The notes beneath the pieces were generated by a model. The model did not search any database and was not told where the DNA came from. It saw only the letters and a list, made by a program, of their open reading frames with translations. The position numbers and the translations under genes were made by a program. DNA of 24,586 nt from a virus. The stretch covers positions 1-24,586 of IMG/VR virus record IMGVR_UViG_3300014050_000130. The stretch is one strand, 5' to 3'. Each line of letters opens with the position of its first letter. Within the stretch, counting starts at the first letter, position 1. Below, piece by piece: positions 14,022 to 21,408 of the stretch.

Positions 14022-15286
14022 GGCATAATTCCACGTTTACAAATTGCACAACTAGACATCTTGGTTTCCTCATGGAAACAACCAGTTTCCCAGTTCCATG
14101 TCAAAACCACTTCACGAGTTGGGCAGTTACGGCTGGCAACAATCTTTAGGTTACGCAAATCATCGTAATCAGGAACAGGCTCTAAACCAAGAATCACATC
14201 AGAATCTTGGAAGAAAGAAGATGAGTAACCAATTGAATCTGCAGTTACTTTACCGCCACGCATCTTCCATAACAGCGTCTGAGTGGTTACCACTACAGGA
14301 ATATCGTGACGTTGTGCTAATCGTTTTAAAGCACGAGTCACGTTTGTGATTGATTGTGGCGTGTTCATCTCACCAGTCATTTCATCCATCATGAGATAAA
14401 CACCATCAACAAATACGATGTTTGGCTTTAGTTTGGTAATGGTTGCTGACAAGGAGGCGACCGTCAGACCGTTAACCGCATCGACCAAGTGAAATGACTC
14501 GTTCATTCCGTCCATCGCTTTTAGCATCTCTAGATAACGCTGCTCTTCATCCGCAAAGAGTTTTCCGCGACGTAAACGTCCATGAGAAACTTGAGCACGT
14601 ATCGCGTCGTGTCGTTGTTGTTGCTCACGGTTTGTCATCTCAAATGACTGGAACATCGGAACCTTGCCATTGTTATGAGTGTGAATAGCAATTGCAAGGG
14701 CTATTTGTGATTTACCTGTCTTAGGGGGAGCAATTACCGTAACTAATTGCCCACCTTGCAATCCCGCAGTCGCTTCGTCAATGACATCAAAGCCTGTGGG
14801 AATTCCTAACATTGTGTGTGTTGCTAGTGCTTGGTATTCAGCAAAACGAGATTCAGCATCATTAGTTAAATCAATCTCGTTTGTACCAGTAACACCTGAT
14901 GTGTTGACTTTAGTAATTGTTGCTTCCATTGCAACCAATGCACCTTCATGGTCATTGGAAGTTAGTTTGTCAACCGACTGCTCTAATCCTTGACGAACTA
15001 AAAGTCTTCTGCGAAATGCAACTGCTTGGTCAACAAGAAACTCTAAAGAGTCTTGAACATCTAAAACTTTGTAAGTTGGGTAATGGTCTTTAACTGTTAC
15101 AGCAGTTGGAACTTCTGAATACTCGTTGTAATGTCGGATAACAAACTTCCATACAGCAGAGTTGTCTTCATCAAGAAACCAATCAGAAGTTACTCCGCGT
15201 TGTAAAACTGGAAGTATGTCTCTGTCGCGGATTACTTTACTGACAAGACGATGCTCATTATCTGCTGCCATTTTTAACCAAACCAT
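14018..15286 (-). CDS. dnaB: DnaB-like replicative helicase
   Basis: The 422-residue protein has an N-terminal helical domain (1-120), then the RecA-fold motor: Walker A APPKTGKS (186-193), SFEMTNREQQQR (214-225), Walker B NIVFVDGVY (289-297), and the VVVTTQTL and SSSFFQDSDVILGL segments. This is the order of DnaB-type hexameric helicases. The C-terminus has Cys residues (SSCAICKRG), a possible small metal site not typical for DnaB. It unwinds the fork and pairs with the primase that follows and the loader at 16171-16893. ATG 15286 and ATG 15271 are both possible starts; neither has a good ribosome site, and both lie inside the preceding gene. Confidence 0.92.
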   Translation of the reverse strand: MVWLKMAADNEHRLVSKVIRDRDILPVLQRGVTSDWFLDEDNSAVWKFVIRHYNEYSEVPTAVTVKDHYPTYKVLDVQDSLEFLVDQAVAFRRRLLVRQGLEQSVDKLTSNDHEGALVAMEATITKVNTSGVTGTNEIDLTNDAESRFAEYQALATHTMLGIPTGFDVIDEATAGLQGGQLVTVIAPPKTGKSQIALAIAIHTHNNGKVPMFQSFEMTNREQQQRHDAIRAQVSHGRLRRGKLFADEEQRYLEMLKAMDGMNESFHLVDAVNGLTVASLSATITKLKPNIVFVDGVYLMMDEMTGEMNTPQSITNVTRALKRLAQRHDIPVVVTTQTLLWKMRGGKVTADSIGYSSSFFQDSDVILGLEPVPDYDDLRNLKIVASRNCPTREVVLTWNWETGCFHEETKMSSCAICKRGIMP

Positions 15287-15446
15287 TTACAGCAAGAATG
15301 TCGAGAACCCTATTAGCGCAGGATTGAACATCCATTGTGTAATAGTTTCCACAATCTCCGCATTGCCATATTGCGTCTCTTACACGTAAATCTTCAAATG
15401 TCATTGGACTTACAAGTGTTCTTGTTGTGTCTGTTGTTTTTGCCAT
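15258..15446 (-). CDS. Small putative zinc-binding protein
   Basis: This 62-residue protein has C29GDC32 and C43, part of a possible zinc-ribbon, in a helical C-terminus (ANRVLDILAVNGLV). A clear AGAGGGG site lies 6 bases before the ATG. It overlaps the start of dnaB by up to 29 bases, implying coupled translation. Only three cysteines are present, so metal binding is uncertain. Function unknown. Confidence 0.65.
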   Translation of the reverse strand: MAKTTDTTRTLVSPMTFEDLRVRDAIWQCGDCGNYYTMDVQSCANRVLDILAVNGLVKNGSR

Positions 15447-15458
15447 TTTGTGCCCCTC

Positions 15459-15875
15459 TTACAAGTTGTCTAGTTCTACACCTTTCGAGCCGTACATTGC
15501 AATACGACTCTGCACATCAATTACTCCACGTAGGTTGACTCGATACGGTAAGTCATCTACAAGTTCTTGAGTTGTAGTATAAATCTGTGCGTAGTTAAAC
15601 GGATTACCGCCACGCCTGTCTAGTATATCCATTACTTTGTCTAGCATTTCTTGCGTCCAACCTTCGGACTCAATTCCTGCCAACTCTGTGGATAAACCAT
15701 AACGATTTGTTAACTCCCACAGTTTGCTCAGTTCTAACTTCTTTAACTCACTAACTGCAAAAGAAGTAGTGGTCTTAAAGAACTTCTTTGTGGTTTCTTC
15801 TTTACGGACAATGACAACATCAGCCAACACAATGATGCGTGGCGGAGTCTCGTTAGATATGTCTCCGTTTTTCAC
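15459..15875 (-). CDS. Hypothetical protein
   Basis: The 138-residue protein has a beta strand near the N-terminus (RIIVLADVVIVRK), a Lys/Thr-rich stretch, then helices (VSELKKLELSKLWELTNRYG, EMLDKVMDILDRRG). The last 40 residues (QELVDDLPYRVNLRGVIDV) look like a folded alpha/beta tail. The GTG start overlaps the stop of the SWIM protein (GTGA), with no strong ribosome site. I recognise no family. Confidence 0.65.
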   Translation of the reverse strand: MKNGDISNETPPRIIVLADVVIVRKEETTKKFFKTTTSFAVSELKKLELSKLWELTNRYGLSTELAGIESEGWTQEMLDKVMDILDRRGGNPFNYAQIYTTTQELVDDLPYRVNLRGVIDVQSRIAMYGSKGVELDNL

Positions 15876-16174
15876 AGTACTTCAACTCGTGCATACTTGA
15901 GAACAAACTCACGGAACTTAGTTGCATCCTGATTTGCTTCTTCCGCCAGTTCTTCTGGAACATTATCGGGAACAAGGATTGCATAGTGTCCGTCGTTCTC
16001 TGCCATACGAGCCTGAATAAACTTCGTATGCTTGCAAGAGTTGCGTAACTTAAATGTGTGACAGTTGCATCGTGGTTCGGGGTTTTCAGGGCTTAGTTGT
16101 ACTTCATACACACCAGTCGGTGAGATGAACAGTTGAACTGTACGCCACGAGTCCACTTTTGAGCCTTTCTTCAT
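15872..16174 (-). CDS. SWIM zinc-finger protein
   Basis: The 100-residue protein holds a complete SWIM pattern, CxC-x8-CxH: C36, C38, C47 and H49 in RCNCHTFKLRNSCKHTKFI. An N-terminal strand pair (TVQLFISPTGVYEVQLS) leads into it and an acidic helical tail follows. SWIM domains bind DNA or proteins, and some SWIM proteins are RecA/Rad51 partners. A GGAGGG site lies 7 bases before the ATG, which sits inside the end of the helicase-loader gene. Its place between loader and helicase suggests a DNA-metabolism role (inferred). Confidence 0.78.
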   Translation of the reverse strand: MKKGSKVDSWRTVQLFISPTGVYEVQLSPENPEPRCNCHTFKLRNSCKHTKFIQARMAENDGHYAILVPDNVPEELAEEANQDATKFREFVLKYARVEVL

Positions 16175-16893
16175 GCTCTTGCCCTCCGTAAGTCTTGGTT
16201 AGTTAAACGAACCCTGATGAAAGCCTCGTTCCCAAAACTCTCCATTGCTTTGCTGTATTGGTTTCCCCAATTTTCCAGCATCACGTTGGTAGTGACTATT
16301 GTAGGAAGAGCACGGTCATATCGACTGCGTAAAATCTCATCGAAACTTGTATCGTCGTATTTTGAGCCGTATTCCTTGCCGAGGTCATCAAGAATTAATA
16401 ATCTGACATTGAGCCAATCTTCTTTAGCCCTGCCATGTAAACCTTCGATAACACGTGTCATTTCACGTTTTTCTTCGGGTTCTGCATCAAATGTTGCTTT
16501 CTTTAAAGACAGGAACTCAGGATAGGTCAGATAGTAGATAGGACGTGAAAGCATTCCGTAGTCATCTGTCTTGCTGTACTTAAGGATTTTTCGAGATTCA
16601 ATATCATCGCTTGGCAAACGACGGACAAACTCCATAGCCGATATAACAGCCATCGTTGTCTTTCCAAGCCCTGGTCCGCCATCAAGCAGGAGACCGACAC
16701 CTGTCAGTCCTAGACCACCCACCTGCTTGATGACGGTTCCAGAAACCATCTCACCTAGCCATTCTTCAATAGCAGGTGGACATTCAGTATTGAGGTCAGA
16801 AAACTCCAACCCTAGAAACCGCATGGGGATATTTGAGTTTCTCATCAACCAATGGCGTTGAAGAGAAGGCAGTTGCTCAATCTTGTACGTCAA
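16171..16893 (-). CDS. DnaC/IstB-like helicase loader ATPase
   Basis: The 240-residue AAA+ ATPase has Walker A GGPGLGKT (72-79), Walker B LLILDDLGKEYG (165-176), a sensor strand TIVTTNV, and a C-terminal arginine-rich helix (VRLTNQDLRRARA). This resembles DnaC and DnaI loaders, which place DnaB on single-stranded DNA at the origin. Gene neighbours (initiator upstream, dnaB downstream) fit. The start is a TTG that overlaps the previous gene, with a weak GGGG site; a start at the internal MRNSNIP would lose part of the N-terminal domain. Confidence 0.87.
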   Translation of the reverse strand: MTYKIEQLPSLQRHWLMRNSNIPMRFLGLEFSDLNTECPPAIEEWLGEMVSGTVIKQVGGLGLTGVGLLLDGGPGLGKTTMAVISAMEFVRRLPSDDIESRKILKYSKTDDYGMLSRPIYYLTYPEFLSLKKATFDAEPEEKREMTRVIEGLHGRAKEDWLNVRLLILDDLGKEYGSKYDDTSFDEILRSRYDRALPTIVTTNVMLENWGNQYSKAMESFGNEAFIRVRLTNQDLRRARA

Positions 16894-17083
16894 TTGTTAG
16901 CCCCGTCTTTTTATCCGTGTATTTGCTCTTGCCGTCTGATGTCAAGCCAGTCTCGTGAATTGTAATTACAAAATACTTTTCGCCTGGAAACAAAATGCTG
17001 GTAACAACATCGATAATCTTTGCTTTCCACTTTGGCATGTCAACAACTGCAAAGACTGGAAGGTCCTTCTTTTTCTTAGGCAT
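16877..17083 (-). CDS. Hypothetical small basic protein
   Basis: This 68-residue protein has a Lys-rich start (PKKKKD) and then a strand-rich body (VFAVVDMPKWKAKIIDV, EKYFVITIHETGLTSDG), which could be a small beta barrel. An AAAGGG site lies 6 bases before the ATG, and both ends overlap the neighbours. No family recognised. Confidence 0.65.
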   Translation of the reverse strand: MPKKKKDLPVFAVVDMPKWKAKIIDVVTSILFPGEKYFVITIHETGLTSDGKSKYTDKKTGLTIDVQD

Positions 17084-17315
17084 TTAAAGCCCTTTCAATA
17101 GCCTGAATGGTTGGGCAGGGATACAATACGTGGTAACCACTGTGAGAACATTCGTGGCACTGTTCATACATCTCATCCGTCTCTGTATTTTTATAGATAA
17201 TGTATGAATGCAACTCCACTACTGCACGAAGGGCGTGAATTGATTGAGCATCACCATTGTAAAGTGCAACATCTAATCTGCGATTGATTTCAATTAGCAA
17301 TTCATTGTGTGTCAT
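17076..17315 (-). CDS. Small putative zinc-finger protein
   Basis: The 79-residue protein has two N-terminal helices (ELLIEINRRLDVALYNGD, IHALRAVVELHSYII) and a C-terminal metal-like cluster C53HEC56SH and H62..C67. I start at ATG 17315, which overlaps the stop of the preceding FmdB-like gene as ATGA; a frame opening further upstream (17387) would run across that gene. Its function is unknown. Confidence 0.7.
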   Translation of the reverse strand: MTHNELLIEINRRLDVALYNGDAQSIHALRAVVELHSYIIYKNTETDEMYEQCHECSHSGYHVLYPCPTIQAIERALNA

Positions 17316-17482
17316 TGTCCGCCCCAGCCTCCGCCTTTGAACTGCACTGCAGGTGGTGTAAATACTTTGCTCATGTGTTTGCCACAACGGTCGCAGATAG
17401 GGCGTTCTGTAGAATCAAATGCAAGGTGCATCTCTACAACGCTGTCTTCACAGGTATCGCATTTAAAGTCGTATTTAGGCAT
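17312..17482 (-). CDS. FmdB-like zinc-ribbon protein
   Basis: A 56-residue gene, easily missed because of its size. It begins MPKYDFKCDTCED and continues to ICDRCGKHMSKVF, giving C8xxC11 and C30xxC33, the layout of the FmdB/CxxC_CxxC_SSSS zinc-ribbon family, which starts with MPxYxYxC. The last residues, VQFKGGGWGG, are also typical (FxGxGW). Both ends overlap neighbours: its ATG lies inside the end of the initiator gene, and its TGA overlaps the next ATG. Family members are poorly characterised; nucleic-acid or protein binding is likely. Confidence 0.85.
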   Translation of the reverse strand: MPKYDFKCDTCEDSVVEMHLAFDSTERPICDRCGKHMSKVFTPPAVQFKGGGWGGQ

Positions 17483-18434
17483 TTAGTTTCTTCTCGTATC
17501 TTTCTAACGCATTGCGCCCTAGCAATGTATTGTGAAACGCTGTTCCGTCAGAAGCATAGAGCATGTCATCGTTTTCTACTACTGTCTCTTGGCTCATGTC
17601 GCCCAGACGGTTAAGTCCTAAGTTTTCTCTTGCCTTGTTCATGTGAGTTCTAAACATCGCAAGATAAATCTTGTACAAATGCGGTGCTTCATTGCCGATG
17701 TTCTTAAAGTTGCTCTCATCTGCCATAAACATCTTTAACAACTCTAGTTCGACCAGGGCTGTCGTTTGGTGCGTCTTTCGCATCTTGGCTAATGCACCTG
17801 CAAGGTTGTTGACATTGACCGTTCCTGGCAACCACGGAAAGCGTCGCCCGACTAGGAAGGAGAACTCGGCTGCCACATCGCGGACTGTCCAATGCTCTTG
17901 TGGTCTCTTGCCTCGTGTCTTTGGATTGTTGCGGGGCACGGACCTCGGCGTATCCTCGGAGTCCAACTTGCCGATGCCACCAATTGACTCGTCGGCTTCT
18001 TGTTCCTCTCGCCATTTACGGTTCATAGCATCCTCACTTACTTTGAGTATTTTTATATTTTCATAACTTATTGACTTATTGGTATTAGGTACTAATGGCT
18101 TATGACTATATGGCTGGAGCACTAAGCCATCTGTACCAGTTGTTGTCCGCCTCTGTAGAGGCGGTGGTTGGCTACACCATAGCCTCTGTAGAGGCGATGG
18201 TGAGAGTACCCAAAAAGAGTGGGCGTAGCGTCCGAGATTTCGTTTGGTCCTGTGGGCGACGAGATGACCGTTGGCTTCTAAAGCCTTCAGAGCCTTTCTC
18301 AGGTGGCTATCGCTCTTGGTTGAGGTAAGTTGGCAGAGGTGGGCGACCGAGGTCTTCACAACCCCTTCAGAGTCCGCTAAGGAGTGCAATACGACTAGGA
18401 GACGGAACTCGTGGTGGGTGAGTTCCTCGTTCAT
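17475..18434 (-). CDS. Winged-helix replication initiator-like protein
   Basis: The 319-residue protein starts with a winged helix-turn-helix (residues about 5-75): LTHHEFRLLVVLHSLADSEG, then a recognition helix with DSHLRKALKALEANG and a wing. A linker rich in Pro, Gln, Ser and Thr (75-120) is followed by a basic middle and a C-terminal helical domain (VRDVAAEFSFLVGRR, ALVELELLKMFMAD, LYKIYLAMFRTHM). This two-domain plan is that of phage initiators such as lambda O and DnaD-like proteins. The DNA of the linker region contains two dyad repeats and an AT-rich stretch, as lambda ori does within gene O. The loader and helicase follow shortly. The initiator role is inferred; a regulator is the alternative. 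Confidence 0.75.
   Translation of the reverse strand: MNEELTHHEFRLLVVLHSLADSEGVVKTSVAHLCQLTSTKSDSHLRKALKALEANGHLVAHRTKRNLGRYAHSFWVLSPSPLQRLWCSQPPPLQRRTTTGTDGLVLQPYSHKPLVPNTNKSISYENIKILKVSEDAMNRKWREEQEADESIGGIGKLDSEDTPRSVPRNNPKTRGKRPQEHWTVRDVAAEFSFLVGRRFPWLPGTVNVNNLAGALAKMRKTHQTTALVELELLKMFMADESNFKNIGNEAPHLYKIYLAMFRTHMNKARENLGLNRLGDMSQETVVENDDMLYASDGTAFHNTLLGRNALERYEKKLNA
18147..18164. repeat. Dyad repeat 1 (iteron-like)
   Basis: CCGCCTCTGTAGAGGCGG is a near-perfect palindrome with 8-bp arms and a central GT. It shares the 15-mer GCCTCTGTAGAGGCG with repeat 2, whose copy begins exactly 33 bp later, close to three helical turns. Confidence 0.85.
18175..18202. repeat. Dyad repeat 2 (iteron-like, extended)
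   Basis: The core GCCTCTGTAGAGGC (18182-18195) is flanked by CACCAT on the left and its reverse complement ATGGTG on the right, with a single mismatched pair between, making a 28-bp imperfect palindrome. The first repeat lacks these outer arms. Confidence 0.85.
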
Positions 18435-18895
18435 TCAGACTTGCGGTACTTGTAGTTTCCGTCGCCATTTATCTTGTCCACAACCATCTTGTAGACAACT
18501 GCGATAAGGGCATCTGTGTACTCTTCAAGGACGTGGGACAGGTGCTCCTCTAGGGCTTCTGTCTCAATGTCGATAATGTTCAATCCGTCTGTAATGTCCC
18601 AGACTTCGTTTTTGCCACCCTGTAGGTCAACGACAACTTCAAAGGCTTCATCTGAGTCATCCCATGCAATGGCTATAACGTCTTTATCCTCTAAAGAAGA
18701 TACAAGTTCTTCAACGGTTCCTGTCTGGCGAACGGGAATCTGGCGTTCTGCTGCTGTCACGATAATCTGGTCGTGGGTTTCATTTGGCTCTGCAACAGGA
18801 ATGACGATTTCTGTTATCTCTTTTTTATCAAGGAGCATACGAAGCCCCATAGTTACTTCAATGTCATCTGATGTGCCGAGAATAATTAATCTCAT
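18431..18895 (-). CDS. Hypothetical alpha/beta protein
   Basis: The 154-residue acidic protein has an alternating strand-helix pattern: MRLIILGTSDDIEVTMGLRML, then EIVIPVAEP, QIIVTAAERQIPV and DVIAIAWDDSDEAFEVVVDL, which suggests a Rossmann-like fold. The C-terminal half is helical (EALEEHLSHVLEEYTDALIAVVYKMV). No nucleotide-binding glycine loop is clear. A GGAG site lies 6 bases before the ATG. It sits just before the initiator gene and overlaps it by ATGA, so it may open the replication operon. Not recognised. Confidence 0.7.
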   Translation of the reverse strand: MRLIILGTSDDIEVTMGLRMLLDKKEITEIVIPVAEPNETHDQIIVTAAERQIPVRQTGTVEELVSSLEDKDVIAIAWDDSDEAFEVVVDLQGGKNEVWDITDGLNIIDIETEALEEHLSHVLEEYTDALIAVVYKMVVDKINGDGNYKYRKSE

Positions 18896-19143
18896 GGGAA
18901 TCTCCGAGTCTGAACGATTTGTGGACGGTCAAGAAGCATTGTAATTGCCAAAGCAACAAATGCAGAGGCAGGGGCAAGGATAACTATGTCAATCCATAGG
19001 TAGCCCATCAGGTATAGCACTCCGACGGCAAATGGCAAAGCAACAAAGCCTTTTAATTTACCCACGTCAAAGTATGCGTCGATTGCTCCTAGTACGTATG
19101 CAACGGCTAGAGCGGAGATGAATAGTTCAATGATTGTGGTCAT
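18892..19143 (-). CDS. Small membrane protein, possible holin
   Basis: The 83-residue protein has hydrophobic segments at about residues 5-22 (ELFISALAVAYVLGAI), 31-50 (GFVALPFAVGVLYLMGYL) and 51-70 (IDIVILAPASAFVALAITML), so two or three membrane spans, with a charged C-terminus (LLDRPQIVQTRRF). Its size, topology and place after the tail genes fit a holin, but no endolysin gene is visible beside it, so this is only a possibility. The 30-base gap upstream has GGAG rather far from the ATG (12 bases). Confidence 0.65.
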   Translation of the reverse strand: MTTIIELFISALAVAYVLGAIDAYFDVGKLKGFVALPFAVGVLYLMGYLWIDIVILAPASAFVALAITMLLDRPQIVQTRRFP

Positions 19144-19173
19144 GGGCGAAGATTACTCCGCCTTGACTAGAAA

Positions 19174-21399
19174 TCAAGCACTCTGGTCTTTAGAGTATGA
19201 GTCGCCTTCAAAGCCCTTGTACGTACGAATACGGTATGGCTGATTGAGTGGTAGCCAGTCTTCTAGAGTCCACAATAGGCGAGGAATCTTGACAGTACGG
19301 CTTGTATAGGCGTAGGAGTAGGAAGCGTGGGCTGTTCCTGACCAAAATACACCTGCTGCTTCAGGAAGTGAGCCGTCAAAGTAGTCAGACGGTTTAAAGG
19401 TTTTCTCAAACTGAACGTTGTCAATCCAAATATCTTGACCAGTTAAAGTTGCAGCAAAACTTGCTGCCATTGTGATATTGCCCTGTGTTGAAAGTCCTTC
19501 AGGAACGTATAAGGACACGTAATACCGTTTCCATGCGGTTGTTAACGCCCATGTTGTTGATGCTGTATCTGAATCTGGACCGTTATCGTCTGACGCAGAA
19601 AGTGTGACTGTAATGTTTCTAGCAGAAGAACACTTCATGTACGCAGAAAAAGTGTAGGTATTTCCCTCAATAATTTTGTAGGTGGTTGGTGTTTTATTAA
19701 GTGTTACAGACACAGCAAAACTGTTTTGTCCGCTTAATTTCATAGAGTAAGTTCCAGGAAGTCCTGGAGGAACATCTGTTACTCGTGTTTTTGTTGAGTT
19801 TGTTGTCCAGTTATTTGTGTTTGTTTCAAATGATGGGTTTGCAATGATGTTTACTTTTTGAGGTTCTAGGAATATGTCTAAACCACGTGCTTCATCAAAG
19901 TTTGTTGCCGTTGCTTGTGGTGCAAACTGAACCATGTCAAGGTTGTAGGAGTTTTGAGTTCTAAAGGTAAATCTAAGAGTTGCATAAACTGCTGTGGATG
20001 GAGAGGTAGCGTTTAACTGAAACCTTTGATAAACACCTGTGGTTCCATTAGGGCTTGCTTCTTGAACATAACTACCAATCTTTACTCCCAGATAATCATG
20101 CCAAGTAATATCCGCAATCATGCTTCCATTGGAGTCCGAAGCAATGTAGTAACTGAGTCTGTATGCAGTGCTTGCTTTTACTGGGATTCCGTTTTTAACT
20201 ACATTGTCTTTTCCTAAAATAAGGTTAGAACAATTTGTAACAGTTCCTGTAGTTGTTGTTGTATTTACATTACTTCCTGAGTTTGCATAAGTAAACGACG
20301 TTGCACTTGGCACAGATGCAACAGAAGCACTTCCATTAAAATCTGCTACAGACACGCTTCCAACCACAACAGTATCTCCTACTGAAAGTCCGTGAGCCTG
20401 TGCCATGACAATAGTTGCAACGTTATTATTACGAGCAACCGATGAAATTTGAGCAACTGCAGTTACAAAACGACCAGACCAAACAGTATCTACTGCGTTT
20501 GTTCCTGTAGGTCCAGGTTTATTGCTAACGGCTGTAAGGGTTCCGTTTGTTTTTGTCCAACGTCCAATTCCTTTTGTAAAGGACGAATCTTGCGTATCTA
20601 ACATAAGGTTTGGGGAGATAGTAAGCGTTGGGTTGTAGTTTGTTACAGCCTCAATGTAGTTTTGAACTCCAAGCAATGTCCCTTTTCTTTGGTACATGTA
20701 TAAGGCTTCACGAATTAATTTCTTTTGATTTCTATATGGCAAACCAAGTTCAGGGTAAAGCCCAAGATGATTTGCCCACAGTGGAACTAAAAATGGAGGT
20801 GTCTTACGCTTTCCGTAAGAAGGCATAAGTAATTCTGCATAGGTTAAAATTTGGTCGTACGTAAATGTAAACCCCGATAAAAATGTGGCAAGGAAACTAT
20901 TTGGGTCAGGAATACCTGTTGGGCTTTTTTCTGGGCTTGTAAATACACGAGGTAAAAGGCGCAAAGTATTTTCTTGGCTACCACGATTTTTCGGCATAAC
21001 AGCAGTTGCATACCCTGCTGGAAGCCACACGTTATTGCTTGTAAATAAGAAAATAGTGTAATAAATAAATTGACCAGGTGTTACTGGTAAGTCGTTATCA
21101 GTATTATCATCTAAAAAATTGTCTTCACCATCAACAAAATAATTGCGTTCGACTAAACCTGAGAGATTATCAGTAGAGGATTGTTCCCAAATGATTACGC
21201 CATCTTCTTCAGTTTCAGAAAAGTTGTCGTTATTTCGAACAAGGCGAATTTTTGTAAAATTTCCAGATGGCGGATTCCAAATTACTTTGATTTTCCCATA
21301 ATCAATAGCCGATGCTTCCATCGGTTCGGCGTTGAGAACAAGCCGTGGAGCATTGCCGTAGTAGGCTCCACGGTAAATAGCACCCGTATACTTTGCCAT
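19174..21399 (-). CDS. Baseplate tail protein with carbohydrate-binding modules
   Basis: The 741-residue protein is a mosaic. Residues about 20-135 look like a fibronectin-III-type beta domain (KIKVIWNPPSGNFTKIRLVR). Residues 145-255 match the TIGR02242 tail domain: LPRVF, then TPPFLVPLWANHLGL and IREALYMYQRKGTLLGVQNYIE, found in baseplate proteins of contractile tails and related injection systems. A CBM-like jelly roll (262-512) is split by a 75-residue beta module (315-388; AHGLSVGDTVVVGSVSVADF). A second CBM-like domain (513-690) begins NIIANPSFETNTNNW. It probably positions host-glycan binding at the baseplate. The C-terminus is rich in Trp, Tyr and Arg. No enzyme motif seen. Confidence 0.85.
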   Translation of the reverse strand: MAKYTGAIYRGAYYGNAPRLVLNAEPMEASAIDYGKIKVIWNPPSGNFTKIRLVRNNDNFSETEEDGVIIWEQSSTDNLSGLVERNYFVDGEDNFLDDNTDNDLPVTPGQFIYYTIFLFTSNNVWLPAGYATAVMPKNRGSQENTLRLLPRVFTSPEKSPTGIPDPNSFLATFLSGFTFTYDQILTYAELLMPSYGKRKTPPFLVPLWANHLGLYPELGLPYRNQKKLIREALYMYQRKGTLLGVQNYIEAVTNYNPTLTISPNLMLDTQDSSFTKGIGRWTKTNGTLTAVSNKPGPTGTNAVDTVWSGRFVTAVAQISSVARNNNVATIVMAQAHGLSVGDTVVVGSVSVADFNGSASVASVPSATSFTYANSGSNVNTTTTTGTVTNCSNLILGKDNVVKNGIPVKASTAYRLSYYIASDSNGSMIADITWHDYLGVKIGSYVQEASPNGTTGVYQRFQLNATSPSTAVYATLRFTFRTQNSYNLDMVQFAPQATATNFDEARGLDIFLEPQKVNIIANPSFETNTNNWTTNSTKTRVTDVPPGLPGTYSMKLSGQNSFAVSVTLNKTPTTYKIIEGNTYTFSAYMKCSSARNITVTLSASDDNGPDSDTASTTWALTTAWKRYYVSLYVPEGLSTQGNITMAASFAATLTGQDIWIDNVQFEKTFKPSDYFDGSLPEAAGVFWSGTAHASYSYAYTSRTVKIPRLLWTLEDWLPLNQPYRIRTYKGFEGDSYSKDQSA

Positions 21400-21408
21400 T
21401 TACGGCTC

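Larger units (their letters stand above)
18041..18204. other. Candidate replication origin inside initiator gene
   Basis: Two dyad repeats lie at one end (18147-18164 and 18175-18202) and a strongly AT-rich stretch at the other (18041-18110, 17 G or C in 70 bases by my count). The AT-rich part contains a tandem ACTTATTG (18066-18081) and a small inverted repeat, ATTAG-GTA-CTAAT (18084-18096). Repeats that bind the initiator plus an adjacent easily melted stretch, inside the initiator gene and close to the helicase loader, is the lambda-type origin plan. Functional assignment is inference. Confidence 0.5.
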
